Assembly (NCBI GenBank): GCA_044772875.1
Contig: CP173058.1
Span: forward strand, 1,550,001-1,614,000
Reading direction: 5' to 3'
DNA: 64,000 bases
Source: Morganella morganii_D
GTDB taxonomy: Bacteria > Pseudomonadota > Gammaproteobacteria > Enterobacterales > Enterobacteriaceae
In this document: piece after piece, positions 1-10,251 of the stretch
How the letters are laid out: each line of letters starts with the position of its first letter
How positions within the stretch are numbered: position 1 is the first letter of the stretch
Position numbers and translations under genes: made by a program
Notes under the pieces: generated by a model
What the model was told of the DNA's origin: nothing
What the model saw: the letters and a program-made list of their open reading frames with translations, nothing else
Database searches by the model: none

Positions 1-762
1 CAGCTTCCCTTGTGCAATCAGCGGGTCGGCGCGGTGTGCGGGCATCATCGCCGCACACAGACCCGCCTCCACGCAGGCAATCCCCCTCTCCCAGTCCGGT
101 ACCACCAGACGACGCTGATTATCCAGTGCCCAGGTATCGCGTTTCGGCAGGGAACGCGAGGTATCTTCCAGACATAAACTCGGATACGGCACCATTTCTT
201 CATTGGTCAGGACATGACCGGCAGATGCCAGCGGATGATCCGGGCTGACCACCGCACGCCAGGGCGTAAAACCCATATCACGGAAGTTGTAGCGCTCGCC
301 GATAGGTGATGCGCGTGTCGCACCGATAGCCACATCCACCCGTCTGTCCACCAGCGCATCCCACACCCCGTTAAACACCTCCGGATAAATATACAGCTCG
401 ATATCCGGGAAATGATGATAAAAATCCAGCAGAAGTCGCGTTATCCGTTCCGGTTTTACGATACAGTCAACGGCGATACTGAACTGCCCGCGCCAGCCGT
501 TGGCAATCATCTGGCACTGGTGGCGGGTGGTTTTCATTTTTTTGATAACATCACGCGCTTCTTTAACAAACAGCACCCCGGCGGGTGTCAGTTCAACATC
601 CCGGTGACGCCGTTCAAACAGCGGAACCGCCAGCCACTCTTCCAGCTGGCGGACACTGTAGCTGATAGCGGAAGGCACCCGGTGCAGCTCCTCTGCCGCC
701 GCGCTGAAACTGCCTGTCCGCGCCACAGCATCCACCACATCCAGCGTATATTCTGACCACAT
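1..762 (-). CDS. punR: PunR, LysR-family activator of purine export (3' end cut by window)
   Basis: LysR-type regulator read from an ATG at 762. The first 254 codons are present and the C-terminus lies beyond position 1. The N-terminus (MWSEYTLDVVDAVARTGSFS) and helix-turn-helix (about residues 19-45, SAAAEELHRVPSAISYSVRQ) match my memory of E. coli PunR/YdhB almost residue for residue. The effector-binding domain follows, including a VFNGVWDAL segment. It lies divergent to punC, the exporter gene that PunR activates in E. coli, 121 bp away, so the shared gap should hold the operator. Partial only because of the window edge. Confidence 0.93.
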   Translation of the reverse strand, partial: MWSEYTLDVVDAVARTGSFSAAAEELHRVPSAISYSVRQLEEWLAVPLFERRHRDVELTPAGVLFVKEARDVIKKMKTTRHQCQMIANGWRGQFSIAVDCIVKPERITRLLLDFYHHFPDIELYIYPEVFNGVWDALVDRRVDVAIGATRASPIGERYNFRDMGFTPWRAVVSPDHPLASAGHVLTNEEMVPYPSLCLEDTSRSLPKRDTWALDNQRRLVVPDWERGIACVEAGLCAAMMPAHRADPLIAQGKL

Positions 763-883
763 AACCCTTCCTTTCAAAAAATTTCACAGCAGTGTGCAAA
801 TAATAACGTTTTACAAGGAAAAACTCGAATAGTTAAAATAACAACTCACGCATTACACTTATTTAACATTCAGGTATTTCTCT
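763..883. promoter_or_regulatory. punR/punC divergent promoter region
   Basis: AT-rich 121-bp gap between two divergent starts. PunR is expected to bind here by analogy with E. coli. No convincing -35/-10 pair or exact LysR T-N11-A operator can be fixed by eye. Confidence 0.5.
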
Positions 884-2068
884 GTGACTGTCAACAAAAC
901 GCCTTCCCGCGGCTTTCTCTTTTATCTCGCGATTGATATGTATCTGCCTGCATTCGGTATGATGCAGGAATCTCTCAACTCCACGGCCAGCGCTATCAGC
1001 GCCAGTCTGAGTATCTTCCTGGTCGGATTTGCTATCGGCCAGCTGTTATGGGGCCCGCTCTCCGATAAAATCGGCCGCAAGCCGGTTCTGCTGATGGGCC
1101 TGGGGCTGTTTGCCCTGAGCTGTCTGGCGATGGTATGGGTGTCCACCCCGGCACAATTATTATTACTGCGTTTTGTGCAGGCGATCAGTGTCTGCTCTGC
1201 GGCTGTCACCTGGCAGGCGCTGGTTATCGACCGTTATGATGACCACCGCGCACAGCGTGTTTTTGCCGCCATTATGCCACTGGTGGCACTCTCCCCGGCA
1301 CTGGCACCTTTGCTCGGTGCATGGCTGCTCAATCACGGCGGCTGGCACGAAATTTTCCTCGTGCTCGGCGGTATCACCCTGCTGGTGCTGATCCCGACTC
1401 TGATGCTGAAAGAAAAGCATCACATCACACCCGATGCTGTCAAAACAGAAAAACAGAAAATTTCCTTCTTCCGTCTGCTGAAATCACCGGTATACAGCGG
1501 TAACGTACTGATTTATGCTGCGTGCAGCGCCGGTTTTTTTGCCTGGCTGACCGGCTCGCCGTTTATTCTGCGCGATATGGGGTATAACCCGAATGATATC
1601 GGCCTGAGCTACATTCCGCAGACGATAGCCTTTATGGTCGGGGGCTACGGCTGCCGTGCCCTGCTGTCGCGGATTAACGGCAAAACACTGCTGCCGTTCC
1701 TGCTGGCCGGTTATGCCGTCAGTATGGTGGCGCTGTATGCCATGGCGAAATTCAGTAACCCGTCACTGGTGGCGATCCTGATCCCGTTCTGTTTTATGGC
1801 GGCAATGAATGGTGCGTCTTACCCGATTGCAGTATCAAACGCCCTGGCAGTTTACCCGGAACACAGCGGTAAAGCAGCAGCATTACAAAATGCGATTCAG
1901 CTCGGCTTATGCTCCGCTGTCAGTTTCCTGGTTTCCGCCCTGATGCATGAACCGCTGCTCTCCACCACGGCGGTGATGGCTGCAACTGTAGTGCTGACAA
2001 TCGGCGGCTATATTATCCAGCGCCGTCCTTCGCGCACCTCCGTGACTATTGCGGAGCAAAATCAATAA
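884..2068 (+). CDS. punC: PunC, MFS purine nucleoside exporter (possible short TM1)
   Basis: MFS drug/H+ antiporter-type transporter of 394 residues, starting at GTG 884. The family motif between TM2 and TM3 is clear (LLWGPLSDKIGRKPV, about residues 46-60), as are VIDRYDD and NGASYPI further on. Inner-membrane efflux of purine nucleosides is inferred from the E. coli orthologue and the divergent punR. Oddity: the segment before DMYLPAF is only FLFYLAI, whereas E. coli PunC as I recall it has about nine more hydrophobic residues there. TM1 may therefore carry an in-frame deletion. The C-terminus has a short polar extension. Confidence 0.9.
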   Translation: MTVNKTPSRGFLFYLAIDMYLPAFGMMQESLNSTASAISASLSIFLVGFAIGQLLWGPLSDKIGRKPVLLMGLGLFALSCLAMVWVSTPAQLLLLRFVQAISVCSAAVTWQALVIDRYDDHRAQRVFAAIMPLVALSPALAPLLGAWLLNHGGWHEIFLVLGGITLLVLIPTLMLKEKHHITPDAVKTEKQKISFFRLLKSPVYSGNVLIYAACSAGFFAWLTGSPFILRDMGYNPNDIGLSYIPQTIAFMVGGYGCRALLSRINGKTLLPFLLAGYAVSMVALYAMAKFSNPSLVAILIPFCFMAAMNGASYPIAVSNALAVYPEHSGKAAALQNAIQLGLCSAVSFLVSALMHEPLLSTTAVMAATVVLTIGGYIIQRRPSRTSVTIAEQNQ

Positions 2069-2103
2069 ATTGTAACAAACATTAGGAATATTCCTAATTA
2101 CAG

Positions 2104-2128
2104 GCCGTACTCATGTACGGCTTTTTTT
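2104..2128 (+). terminator. Intrinsic terminator after punC
   Basis: GCCGTAC/TGTACGGC hairpin followed by seven T, 36 bp past the punC stop. Confidence 0.85.
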
Positions 2129-2332
2129 AGCATTGAATTTTAATTTCAGGCTCCTATACTTTTCTGACAATTCGTTTTAAATCCGGATTTTGAGCTTTGT
2201 TTTTGTTTTAACGATCACGTTAATACGCAGACTGTCATCTGTGACGGCCAATCACCCCGGTTATTTTGTTCCCGCGCAAAACGTCATAAATAAAGCTCTC
2301 AGAATCCCGCTTTGATAAAAATTGGAGATAAT

Positions 2333-3496
2333 ATGAGTTCTGATTGTGTCGAAAATCAAAAAGTGCCTGCCGATTCCTGGCAGCGAATTGCCTCCGATCT
2401 TTTAGACGAAGCCGGCATTGAGGTTAATGGTTCCCGCCCTTTCGATATTCAGGTGCATGACAACCAGTTCTTTAAACGGGTACTGCAACAGGGCTCGATG
2501 GGACTGGGTGAAAGTTATATGGATGGCTGGTGGGACTGTGAGCGGCCGGATATTTTCTTTCAGCGGGTATTACGCGCCGGGCTGGAAAATAAACTGCCGC
2601 AGAATATCAACGATATCATAAAAATCGCCATGGCCCGTCTGCGTAATCTGCAAACCAAAAAACGGGCGCGGATTGTCGGCGAAGAACATTATGATCTGGG
2701 TAATGACCTGTTTGAGCTGATGCTCGACCCTTATATGCAGTATTCCTGCGGCTACTGGAAAGATCTCAGTGATGATCCCGCTAATCTGGCGCAGGCTCAG
2801 GAGCAGAAACTGCATCTCATCTGCGAAAAATTACAGCTGAAACCGGGTATGCAGCTGCTGGATATCGGCTGCGGCTGGGGCGGACTGGCGGCGTATGCCG
2901 CAAAACACTTTGGTGTGTCCGTGACCGGTGTGACCATTTCCGCCGAACAGCAGAAATATGCACAGGCACGCTGTGCTGATCTTGATGTGAATATTATTCT
3001 GGAAGATTACCGTGATTTGTATGAGCAGTATGACCGGATTGTGTCTGTCGGGATGTTTGAGCATGTCGGCCCGAAAAATTACGCCACTTATTTCGATGTG
3101 GTCAAACGTAATCTGAAACCGGACGGACTATTTTTACTGCACACCATCGGTTCAAACCGTAATAAAGTGAATGTCGATGCCTGGATTGGCAAATATATTT
3201 TCCCGAACGGCTGTCTGCCGTCTGTACAGAATATCGGCGACAGCAGTGAAAATAAATTAGTGATGGAAGACTGGCATAATTTCGGTGCTGATTATGACCG
3301 GACACTGATGGCGTGGTATTCCCGTTTTCAGGCGGCCTGGCCGTCACTGGAAAATAATTACACCCCGCGCTTTAAACGGATGTTTACCTATTATCTCAAT
3401 GCCTGTGCCGGTGCATTCCGTGCCCGTGATATCCAGCTGTGGCAGATATTATGGAGCCAGCAGGGCTGCGAGGGCGGATTGCGCGTTCCCCGCTGA
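2333..3496 (+). CDS. cfa: Cyclopropane-fatty-acyl-phospholipid synthase
   Basis: SAM-dependent enzyme that converts cis double bonds of membrane phospholipid acyl chains to cyclopropane rings. It is 387 residues (E. coli 382). The start at ATG 2333 is preferred over an in-frame start 21 nt upstream because GGAG lies 6-9 nt before it and the protein then opens MSSDCVE, like E. coli MSSSCIE. The SAM-binding glycine motif LDIGCGWGG is at about residues 174-182, with YMDGWWD near 60, QYSCGYW near 140 and MFEHVGPKN near 240. The 260-bp upstream gap probably holds its promoter. It is monocistronic, ending at a shared terminator facing ribE. Confidence 0.96.
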   Translation: MSSDCVENQKVPADSWQRIASDLLDEAGIEVNGSRPFDIQVHDNQFFKRVLQQGSMGLGESYMDGWWDCERPDIFFQRVLRAGLENKLPQNINDIIKIAMARLRNLQTKKRARIVGEEHYDLGNDLFELMLDPYMQYSCGYWKDLSDDPANLAQAQEQKLHLICEKLQLKPGMQLLDIGCGWGGLAAYAAKHFGVSVTGVTISAEQQKYAQARCADLDVNIILEDYRDLYEQYDRIVSVGMFEHVGPKNYATYFDVVKRNLKPDGLFLLHTIGSNRNKVNVDAWIGKYIFPNGCLPSVQNIGDSSENKLVMEDWHNFGADYDRTLMAWYSRFQAAWPSLENNYTPRFKRMFTYYLNACAGAFRARDIQLWQILWSQQGCEGGLRVPR

Positions 3497-3512
3497 ATAT
3501 AATATCTGCAAT

Positions 3513-3552
3513 AAAAAATCCGGTCTGACAATCATCAGTACCGGATTTTTTT
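3513..3552. terminator. Bidirectional terminator between cfa and ribE
   Basis: AAAAAATCCGGT and ACCGGATTTTTT form a stem with A/T tails on both sides, so it can stop both convergent transcripts. Confidence 0.85.
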
Positions 3553-3564
3553 ATCTGTACGGAA

Positions 3565-4230
3565 TCAGACCTGTGGTTTTTCAGTCACTGCCGGCGGAGT
3601 CAGACTTTCCTGCAACTGCTGCATTTTCTGCGCCAGCACCCGCTCGGTGGTATCGACAATCGCCTGCGTCTGCGGATCCAGCTCAATATTCACTTTATCG
3701 CCCAGCCGTTTTTTGCCCAGCGTGGTACGCTCACAGGTTTCCGGGATCAGATGCACACAGAAACGGTTATTCACCACATCTCCGATGGTCAGGCTGATAC
3801 CGTCAATACCAACAAACCCTTTGTGCAGAATATATTTCATCAGGGATTTATCTTCGATGCGCAGCCAGATCTGATAATTATTTTCAGAGACAAAAATTTT
3901 GGCAATTTCCGCTGTGGTCACAATATGGCCGGACATAATATGCCCGCCGATTTCATCACCGTATTTTGCCGCTCTTTCCAGATTGACCACATCACCGGTT
4001 TTGACGCTGCCGAGGTTGGTCAGTCTTAAGGTTTCCTTAACCAGATCAAAACTGATTAAATCCCCGTCTATTTTTGTGACTGTCAGACAGCAGCCGTTAT
4101 GTGCCACTGATGCGCCCGTTTCTATCCCGGCCAGCATATCCGGCGGGAATTTCACGGTGTGGGTACGAAAGTTTTCTTTTTCTTCAATGGCGACGACGGG
4201 GCCTTTGCCTTGTACAATCCCGGTAAACAT
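3565..4230 (-). CDS. ribE: Riboflavin synthase, alpha subunit
   Basis: Makes riboflavin by dismutation of two 6,7-dimethyl-8-ribityllumazines. It is 221 residues with the expected duplicated lumazine-binding fold: repeat 1 begins MFTGIVQG and repeat 2 around IGGHIMSGHIVTTAEI. GASVAHNGCCLTV and GIDGISLTI are the paired substrate-site segments. It is slightly longer than the E. coli protein (213) because of a proline-rich tail. The gene is called ribC in some E. coli naming. Convergent with cfa and divergent from mdtK, as in E. coli. Confidence 0.96.
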   Translation of the reverse strand: MFTGIVQGKGPVVAIEEKENFRTHTVKFPPDMLAGIETGASVAHNGCCLTVTKIDGDLISFDLVKETLRLTNLGSVKTGDVVNLERAAKYGDEIGGHIMSGHIVTTAEIAKIFVSENNYQIWLRIEDKSLMKYILHKGFVGIDGISLTIGDVVNNRFCVHLIPETCERTTLGKKRLGDKVNIELDPQTQAIVDTTERVLAQKMQQLQESLTPPAVTEKPQV

Positions 4231-4442
4231 GCGGATCTCCAGTCAGTATTCGGATAGATTTATGCAGTTTATCCTGAAACAAAGAATTAAACAGCCCTTC
4301 CCGTGGCATCCCGTACATTTAATTGTATTGGCTTGTATTTGATTAATCGCTAGAATGACTTTTCCGCTTGCTCCGGTAAATGTGTTACGTACACCGGAAA
4401 GTCTTTCCTCCTCCTTCTATCAGAATAAATAAGGTGTGTTAC

Positions 4443-5816
4443 GTGCAGAAGTATTTAAAAGAAGCGCGTACTTTGCTGGCTCTTGGTATTCCCGTTATTA
4501 TCGCGCAATTTACACAAACAGCGATGGGCGTGGTTGACACTGTGATGGCCGGCAGAGTCAGTGCGACGGATATGTCCGCCGTGGCTGTCGGTACCTCCAT
4601 CTGGCTTCCCGCTATCCTGTTCGGCCACGGCCTGCTGATGGCACTGACCCCGGTGGTCGCACAGCTCAACGGCTCCGGCCGCCGCCCGATGATTGCCAAC
4701 CAGATCCGTCAGGGTATGTGGCTGGCGGCATTTTTATCCGTCCTGGTCATTGCGGTGCTCTATAACAGCCGTTACATCATTGAAAATATGCCGCATATTG
4801 ACCCGGTTCTGGCCGAAAAAGCGGTCGGATTCACCCACGCCATTATGTGGGGTGCGCCTGGTTACCTGTTTTATCAGGTGCTGCGCAGTCAGTGTGAAGG
4901 ATTGTCGAAAACCAAGCCGGGGATGGTGATTGGTTTTCTCGGCCTGCTGGTGAATATCCCGGTCAACTATATCTTTATTTACGGAAAATTCGGTGCACCT
5001 GCCCTCGGCGGTGTCGGGTGCGGTGTTGCGACCGCCTCTGTGTTCTGGGCGATGTTCCTGTTTATGCGCTGGTATGTGAAACATGCCCGTTCACAGCGGG
5101 ATGTGCAGCCGAAAAGCCGTTTTACTCCGCCGGACTGGGCAGTGATGAAGCGGATCACACAGCTCGGCCTGCCGATTGCACTGGCGCTGTTCTTTGAAGT
5201 CACTCTGTTTGCCATTGTTGCTCTGCTGGTTGCCCCGCTGGGTGTAACGGCGGTGGCCGGGCATCAGATTGCCCTGAATTTCAGCTCGCTGATGTTTATG
5301 TTCCCGATTTCACTGGGGATCGCCACCACTATCCGTATCGGCTTTAACCTCGGGAAAAACTCCACGGAGAAAGCGCGGGTATCCGCCTATACCGGGCTGG
5401 GCGTCGGGCTGATAATAGCTTCTGCGACAGCACTCTTTACCGTGCTGTTCCGTGAGCCTATCGCCCTGCTGTATAACGATAATCCGGAAGTAGTGATTAT
5501 GGCCTCCGGTCTGATGCTGTTTGCCGGTATTTATCAACTCTCGGATTCCGTTCAGGTAATCGGTGCCGGCGTGCTGCGCGGTTATAAAGATACACGGGCT
5601 ATCTTCTATGTCACTTTTACGGCTTACTGGATCCTCGGCCTGCCGTCCGGTTATATTCTCGGACTGACTGACCTGGTGGTACCGGCGATGGGCCCGGCCG
5701 GATTCTGGATCGGTTTTATTATCGGATTAACCGCCGCAGCCATCGGTATGGCATGCCGTATCCTGTGGCTGCAGAAACAGCCGGACAGTTTTATCCTGCA
5801 ACGCGCCGGTCGTTAA
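4443..5816 (+). CDS. mdtK: MdtK, MATE-family multidrug efflux pump
   Basis: Na+ or H+-coupled MATE exporter with 12 predicted membrane segments in the inner membrane. The GTG at 4443 is chosen as start: it gives 457 residues, the same length as E. coli MdtK, and begins QKYLKEARTLLALGIPV. AAGG lies about 9 nt upstream. The upstream in-frame ATG at 4380 would add a polar, unrelated 21-residue leader. Conserved blocks include TAMGVVDTVMAGRVSATDM, KTKPGMVIGFLGLLVNIPVNY and GAGVLRGYKDTR. The leader holds two copies of GTGTTACGT (near 4382 and 4435), of unknown significance. Confidence 0.94.
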   Translation: MQKYLKEARTLLALGIPVIIAQFTQTAMGVVDTVMAGRVSATDMSAVAVGTSIWLPAILFGHGLLMALTPVVAQLNGSGRRPMIANQIRQGMWLAAFLSVLVIAVLYNSRYIIENMPHIDPVLAEKAVGFTHAIMWGAPGYLFYQVLRSQCEGLSKTKPGMVIGFLGLLVNIPVNYIFIYGKFGAPALGGVGCGVATASVFWAMFLFMRWYVKHARSQRDVQPKSRFTPPDWAVMKRITQLGLPIALALFFEVTLFAIVALLVAPLGVTAVAGHQIALNFSSLMFMFPISLGIATTIRIGFNLGKNSTEKARVSAYTGLGVGLIIASATALFTVLFREPIALLYNDNPEVVIMASGLMLFAGIYQLSDSVQVIGAGVLRGYKDTRAIFYVTFTAYWILGLPSGYILGLTDLVVPAMGPAGFWIGFIIGLTAAAIGMACRILWLQKQPDSFILQRAGR

Positions 5817-5900
5817 CGGCTTTTTTAACGGGGGAATGCGCAGTTTTCAGTCCGATAGCATTAAATACGAGCAGTCGGACAAGAAAATGTGTTTTTCCCC

Positions 5901-5929
5901 TTGCAAGAGTCGGTTCTGATCGTTAATAT
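5901..5929 (+). promoter_or_regulatory. tRNA-Val operon promoter
   Basis: TTGCAA, a 17-bp spacer, then TAATAT, followed by a GC-rich discriminator (CGTCCCC). This is the layout of a strong, stringently controlled stable-RNA promoter. It lies about 30 bp before the first tRNA. Confidence 0.8.
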
Positions 5930-5962
5930 TCGTCCCCGTTGTCAGCGAAGATATTAAAGAAT

Positions 5963-6039
5963 GCGTCCATAGCTCAGTTGGTTAGAGCACCACCTTGACA
6001 TGGTGGGGGTCGGTGGTTCGAGTCCACTTGGACGCACCA
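5963..6039 (+). tRNA. valV: tRNA-Val (anticodon GAC)
   Basis: 77-nt cloverleaf with encoded CCA. The acceptor GCGTCCA pairs with TGGACGC. The D arm is AGCTCAGTTGGTTAGAGC, the anticodon loop reads CTTGACAT with GAC central, and the T arm is GGTTCGAGTCC. Matches E. coli valV/valW, which also sit between mdtK and downstream genes. Confidence 0.97.
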
Positions 6040-6068
6040 TTTACTTCGTAAAGCAATTATCACACAGT

Positions 6069-6145
6069 GCGTCCATAGCTCAGTTGGTTAGAGCACCACC
6101 TTGACATGGTGGGGGTCGGTGGTTCGAGTCCACTTGGACGCACCA
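6069..6145 (+). tRNA. valW: tRNA-Val (anticodon GAC), second copy
   Basis: Identical in sequence to the tRNA 29 bp upstream and presumably processed from the same transcript. Tandem valV-valW is the E. coli arrangement. Confidence 0.97.
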
Positions 6146-6240
6146 TTTCTCAGCAGTTCCGTTTTCTTCCCTTTCGGTTCATTTTCAGTCAGTTGCCATC
6201 TTCTGTTTTCATTGTACTTCTGTGTATCAATACGGCTGGT

Positions 6241-6260
6241 TTCTTGCGTTAACGCAAGAA
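6241..6260. repeat. Perfect 20-bp palindrome between valW and pykF
   Basis: TTCTTGCGTT followed directly by its reverse complement. No T-run follows, so it is not a standard terminator. It lies about 50 bp upstream of the pykF -10 and could be an operator. Confidence 0.7.
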
Positions 6261-6285
6261 TGTTAATTTATTTCTGATTTTATGA

Positions 6286-6342
6286 TTCAAATCACACTAA
6301 TAACCCTCTATAATGCCTGTATAGTTGTTGAATGGATTCAGC
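6286..6342 (+). promoter_or_regulatory. pykF promoter with overlapping Cra-like operator
   Basis: Perfect TATAAT at 6309-6314 with a weak -35 about 17 bp upstream. TTGAATGGATTCAGC at 6328-6342 resembles the Cra (FruR) operator (core GCTGAAnCnnTTCA on the other strand). A position just after the predicted start would fit repression, as known for E. coli pykF. Confidence 0.65.
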
Positions 6343-6526
6343 TTACTGATTTACAAGCGCTGAAACAGAGAGACGCGATAAAAAACACGCTATACTGAAT
6401 CTGTTTTTTTACAAAAACGACTAATTTTAATAACCGGGGATCCCGACAATTGCCTATTCTTACCGATGTGGTGTGAATTCAGGCGGTTGTTCACTATTTA
6501 CTCTCAATAACTGTAGATGGGCTGTC

Positions 6527-7939
<1,413 letters not shown>

Positions 7940-7967
7940 TATTTTTCAGTATTATCCGAATTAATGA

Positions 7968-7997
7968 GAGCACCCGCTGCGCGGGTGCTTTTTTTAT
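7968..7997 (+). terminator. pykF terminator
   Basis: AGCACCCGC/GCGGGTGCT hairpin followed by eight T. Confidence 0.92.
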
Positions 7998-8264
7998 TCT
8001 AAACTGTAGGAGAACATGAAATGAAGCAACCGGGCGCAGAATAATTGCCGCTTTCTGAATACAGGATGATACTGCGCGGCTGTATCTGACTTCGCGTCAG
8101 ATTATTTGGTTGATAATTACGCAATTGGCATTTTTTTTTGATTTATTTTGCGGTTTCAGGAAAATTATCTTTGTAAACGCTGAATTTCTATTCTCTTTCC
8201 CTATTGAAATGTGTAATATCATTACTGCTACTTGGTGATTAACTTTAATCTAGAGGGTATTAAA
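7998..8264 (+). promoter_or_regulatory. lpp promoter and leader
   Basis: AT-rich gap between pykF and lpp. The stretch GTGTAATATC (-10 TAATAT, 8214-8219) and the leader GATTAAC...AATCTAGAGGGTATTAA (about 8235-8264) align with the E. coli lpp promoter and leader as I recall them. TCTAGAGGGTATT carries the ribosome binding site. Nothing else is seen in the first 150 bp. Confidence 0.75.
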
Positions 8265-8501
8265 ATGGGTCGTTCTAAGATTGTATTAGGTGCTGTAGTT
8301 TTAGCTTCTGCATTATTAGCAGGTTGTTCTTCTAACGCTAAATTTGACCAACTGGACAACGACGTTAAGACGCTGAATGCCAAAGTTGATCAACTGAGCA
8401 ACGACGTTAACGCAATCCGCGCTGATGTTCAGCAGGCTAAAGATGAAGCAGCACGCGCTAACCAGCGCTTAGACAACCAGGTTCGTTCTTACAAAAAATA
8501 A
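8265..8501 (+). CDS. lpp: Major outer membrane (Braun) lipoprotein
   Basis: 78-residue trimeric coiled-coil lipoprotein that tethers the outer membrane to peptidoglycan. The start at ATG 8265 has GAGGG about 8 nt upstream and matches the E. coli length exactly. The signal peptide ends in lipobox LLAGC (Cys at about 21). The mature chain has heptad repeats ([19 protein letters not shown]) and ends in Lys, the residue joined to peptidoglycan by L,D-transpeptidases. An L,D-transpeptidase gene lies immediately downstream, convergent. Confidence 0.98.
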
Positions 8502-8526
8502 TTTGTAATCACGATCTGAAGAACAG

Positions 8527-8562
8527 GTGGCGTAGCATAAATTATGCTACGCCATTTTTTTA
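8527..8562 (+). terminator. lpp terminator
   Basis: 13-bp near-perfect stem GTGGCGTAGCATA/TATGCTACGCCAT followed by seven T; very strong, as expected for this abundant mRNA. Confidence 0.92.
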
Positions 8563-8585
8563 TGCCTGCAATTTATGCCGGGCAT

Positions 8586-8615
8586 AAAAAAACCGCCTCA
8601 CAACGGAAGCGGCTT
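8586..8615 (-). terminator. ldtE terminator
   Basis: On the minus strand, GCCGC...GCGGT closes a hairpin and is followed by seven T, 27 bp past the ldtE stop. Confidence 0.75.
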
Positions 8616-8642
8616 TTGTTTATCACAGAAGATAACAGGCTA

Positions 8643-9725
8643 TCACTCTGCGGTTTTTTCCTCACTGATAATCGGACCCGGCTGGGTTAACTGACCCGGT
8701 GCAAAATCGGCCGGTTTCAGGTTCAGCGCTTTCACTTCCGCTTCTTCGTCCATTTCCACCGGTGCAAAATTGGTTTTCTCTGCCGGTACCGCTTCCTGCT
8801 TATACTGCGCATCACGGCTGACATTTACCGGCATACCGGAGCGGCGCACAATCGCCTGCTCAACGATGGCACTGTTGGTGTCCGGAGACTGAATAAAGCT
8901 TGTCAGTCCTGCAGAACGGACAATCGGCATGGTTTGCGGATCGTCGTTCTTATTACGGGACAGTGGCTGATGTACTTCCGCATAGCGCTGACCATCCGGT
9001 TCAATGGCATATTTCACCGGCTCATTAACGATCTGAACCCGTGTGCCTTTCGGAATGGTTTTAAACAGTGCTTCGATATCATCCGGACGCAGGCGGATAC
9101 AGCCGGAGCTGACACGCATACCGATACCAAAATCCGCATTAGTGCCGTGAATCAGATATTCACCGCGGCCATGAGCCAGACGCAGTGCAAACAGCCCCAT
9201 CGGGTTTTCCGGCCCTGCCGGAATAACAGCCGGTAAGGTGATCCCCTGTGCGGCATATGCTTTGCGGATATTCGCGGTCGGTGTCCAGGTCGGGTCTTTG
9301 ATCAGCTGGGAAACCGACGTGGTCATGACCGGCGTATCACGCCCCAGCTGGCCGATACCAATCGGATAAACCCGCACCGTGTTGGTGCCCTGAGGGTAAT
9401 AGAACAGACGCAGTTCCGCCAGGTTAATCACAATACCCTGATGCGGTGTATCCGGCAGGATCAGTTGTGACGGGATAATCAGTTCACTGCCGGGTTTCGG
9501 CAGGTACGGATCTGTCCCGGGGTTAGCTTCCAGCATCGCCAGCAGGCCGATACCGTATTCTGCTGCAATCGCTTCCAGTGAGCGTCCGTCATCCGGCACA
9601 ACATAGGTGACGTTTTCGCCAATGACCCGGCCCTTATCCGCAGGGAGTTGATATTCGGTTGCCCGGGCTGTTAACGCAGTGGCCGCTAACAACAGTCCGC
9701 CCAGCAACGGGAGAATTCGTTTCAT
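8643..9725 (-). CDS. ldtE: L,D-transpeptidase, LdtE/YnhG type
   Basis: Periplasmic YkuD-family L,D-transpeptidase of 360 residues (E. coli LdtE about 334). The signal peptide covers about residues 1-22 (cut after TARA). A LysM-like segment follows (VPDDGRSLEAIAAEYGIG). The catalytic domain spans about 96-235 and contains IHGTN and SSGCIRL with the catalytic Cys. The C-terminal extension after about residue 240 is Glu/Pro-rich and longer than in E. coli. LdtE forms 3-3 cross-links in E. coli; other family members attach Lpp. Its position next to lpp is conserved. Exact in vivo role here is inferred. Confidence 0.9.
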   Translation of the reverse strand: MKRILPLLGGLLLAATALTARATEYQLPADKGRVIGENVTYVVPDDGRSLEAIAAEYGIGLLAMLEANPGTDPYLPKPGSELIIPSQLILPDTPHQGIVINLAELRLFYYPQGTNTVRVYPIGIGQLGRDTPVMTTSVSQLIKDPTWTPTANIRKAYAAQGITLPAVIPAGPENPMGLFALRLAHGRGEYLIHGTNADFGIGMRVSSGCIRLRPDDIEALFKTIPKGTRVQIVNEPVKYAIEPDGQRYAEVHQPLSRNKNDDPQTMPIVRSAGLTSFIQSPDTNSAIVEQAIVRRSGMPVNVSRDAQYKQEAVPAEKTNFAPVEMDEEAEVKALNLKPADFAPGQLTQPGPIISEEKTAE

Positions 9726-9823
9726 TCCAGATCCTCAGCTGATGGTATAAAAAAATACGTGGCCGCTTTCCGGCCACGCCAGGTAATATATTATTAGCAG
9801 AGTAAGTAAAAGGGAACGATGTT

Positions 9824-10243
9824 TTATCTCATTTGCTGCGTGTTTTGTATGATTGTTCTGACCATGGCATTCAGTCCCTGAGTACGGGACGGCGTCAGAT
9901 GAACAGAAAGTGCCAGTTCCGAGAAGATATGCGCAATATCCAGCTCACGGATTTCCGCAGGAAATTTACCCTGATACAGCGCGATAACCAGCGCCACCAG
10001 GCCTTTGACGATAACGGCATCACTGTCACCGGCGAACCAGACCCGCCCTTCCTCATCCTGCTGCATGATGATCCAGACCTGACTCTGACAACCTGATATT
10101 TTATACTGCGGCTGCCGCTGCTCCTCTGTCAGTACCGGTAATTTTTCTCCCAGCTCAATCAGATACAGATAACGCTCCTCCCAGTCATGACAACGGGAGA
10201 AATTGCGCAGTAATTTTGCCTGATCCGGCAGCGTAATTTTCAT
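9824..10243 (-). CDS. sufE: SufE, cysteine desulfurase sulfur acceptor
   Basis: 139-residue partner of SufS that accepts persulfide sulfur and passes it to SufB. The acceptor Cys is in KISGCQSQVW at residue 52, matching Cys51 of E. coli SufE. It is the last gene of the suf operon, 8 nt after sufS. Confidence 0.96.
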   Translation of the reverse strand: MKITLPDQAKLLRNFSRCHDWEERYLYLIELGEKLPVLTEEQRQPQYKISGCQSQVWIIMQQDEEGRVWFAGDSDAVIVKGLVALVIALYQGKFPAEIRELDIAHIFSELALSVHLTPSRTQGLNAMVRTIIQNTQQMR

Positions 10244-10251
10244 CAGAATCC

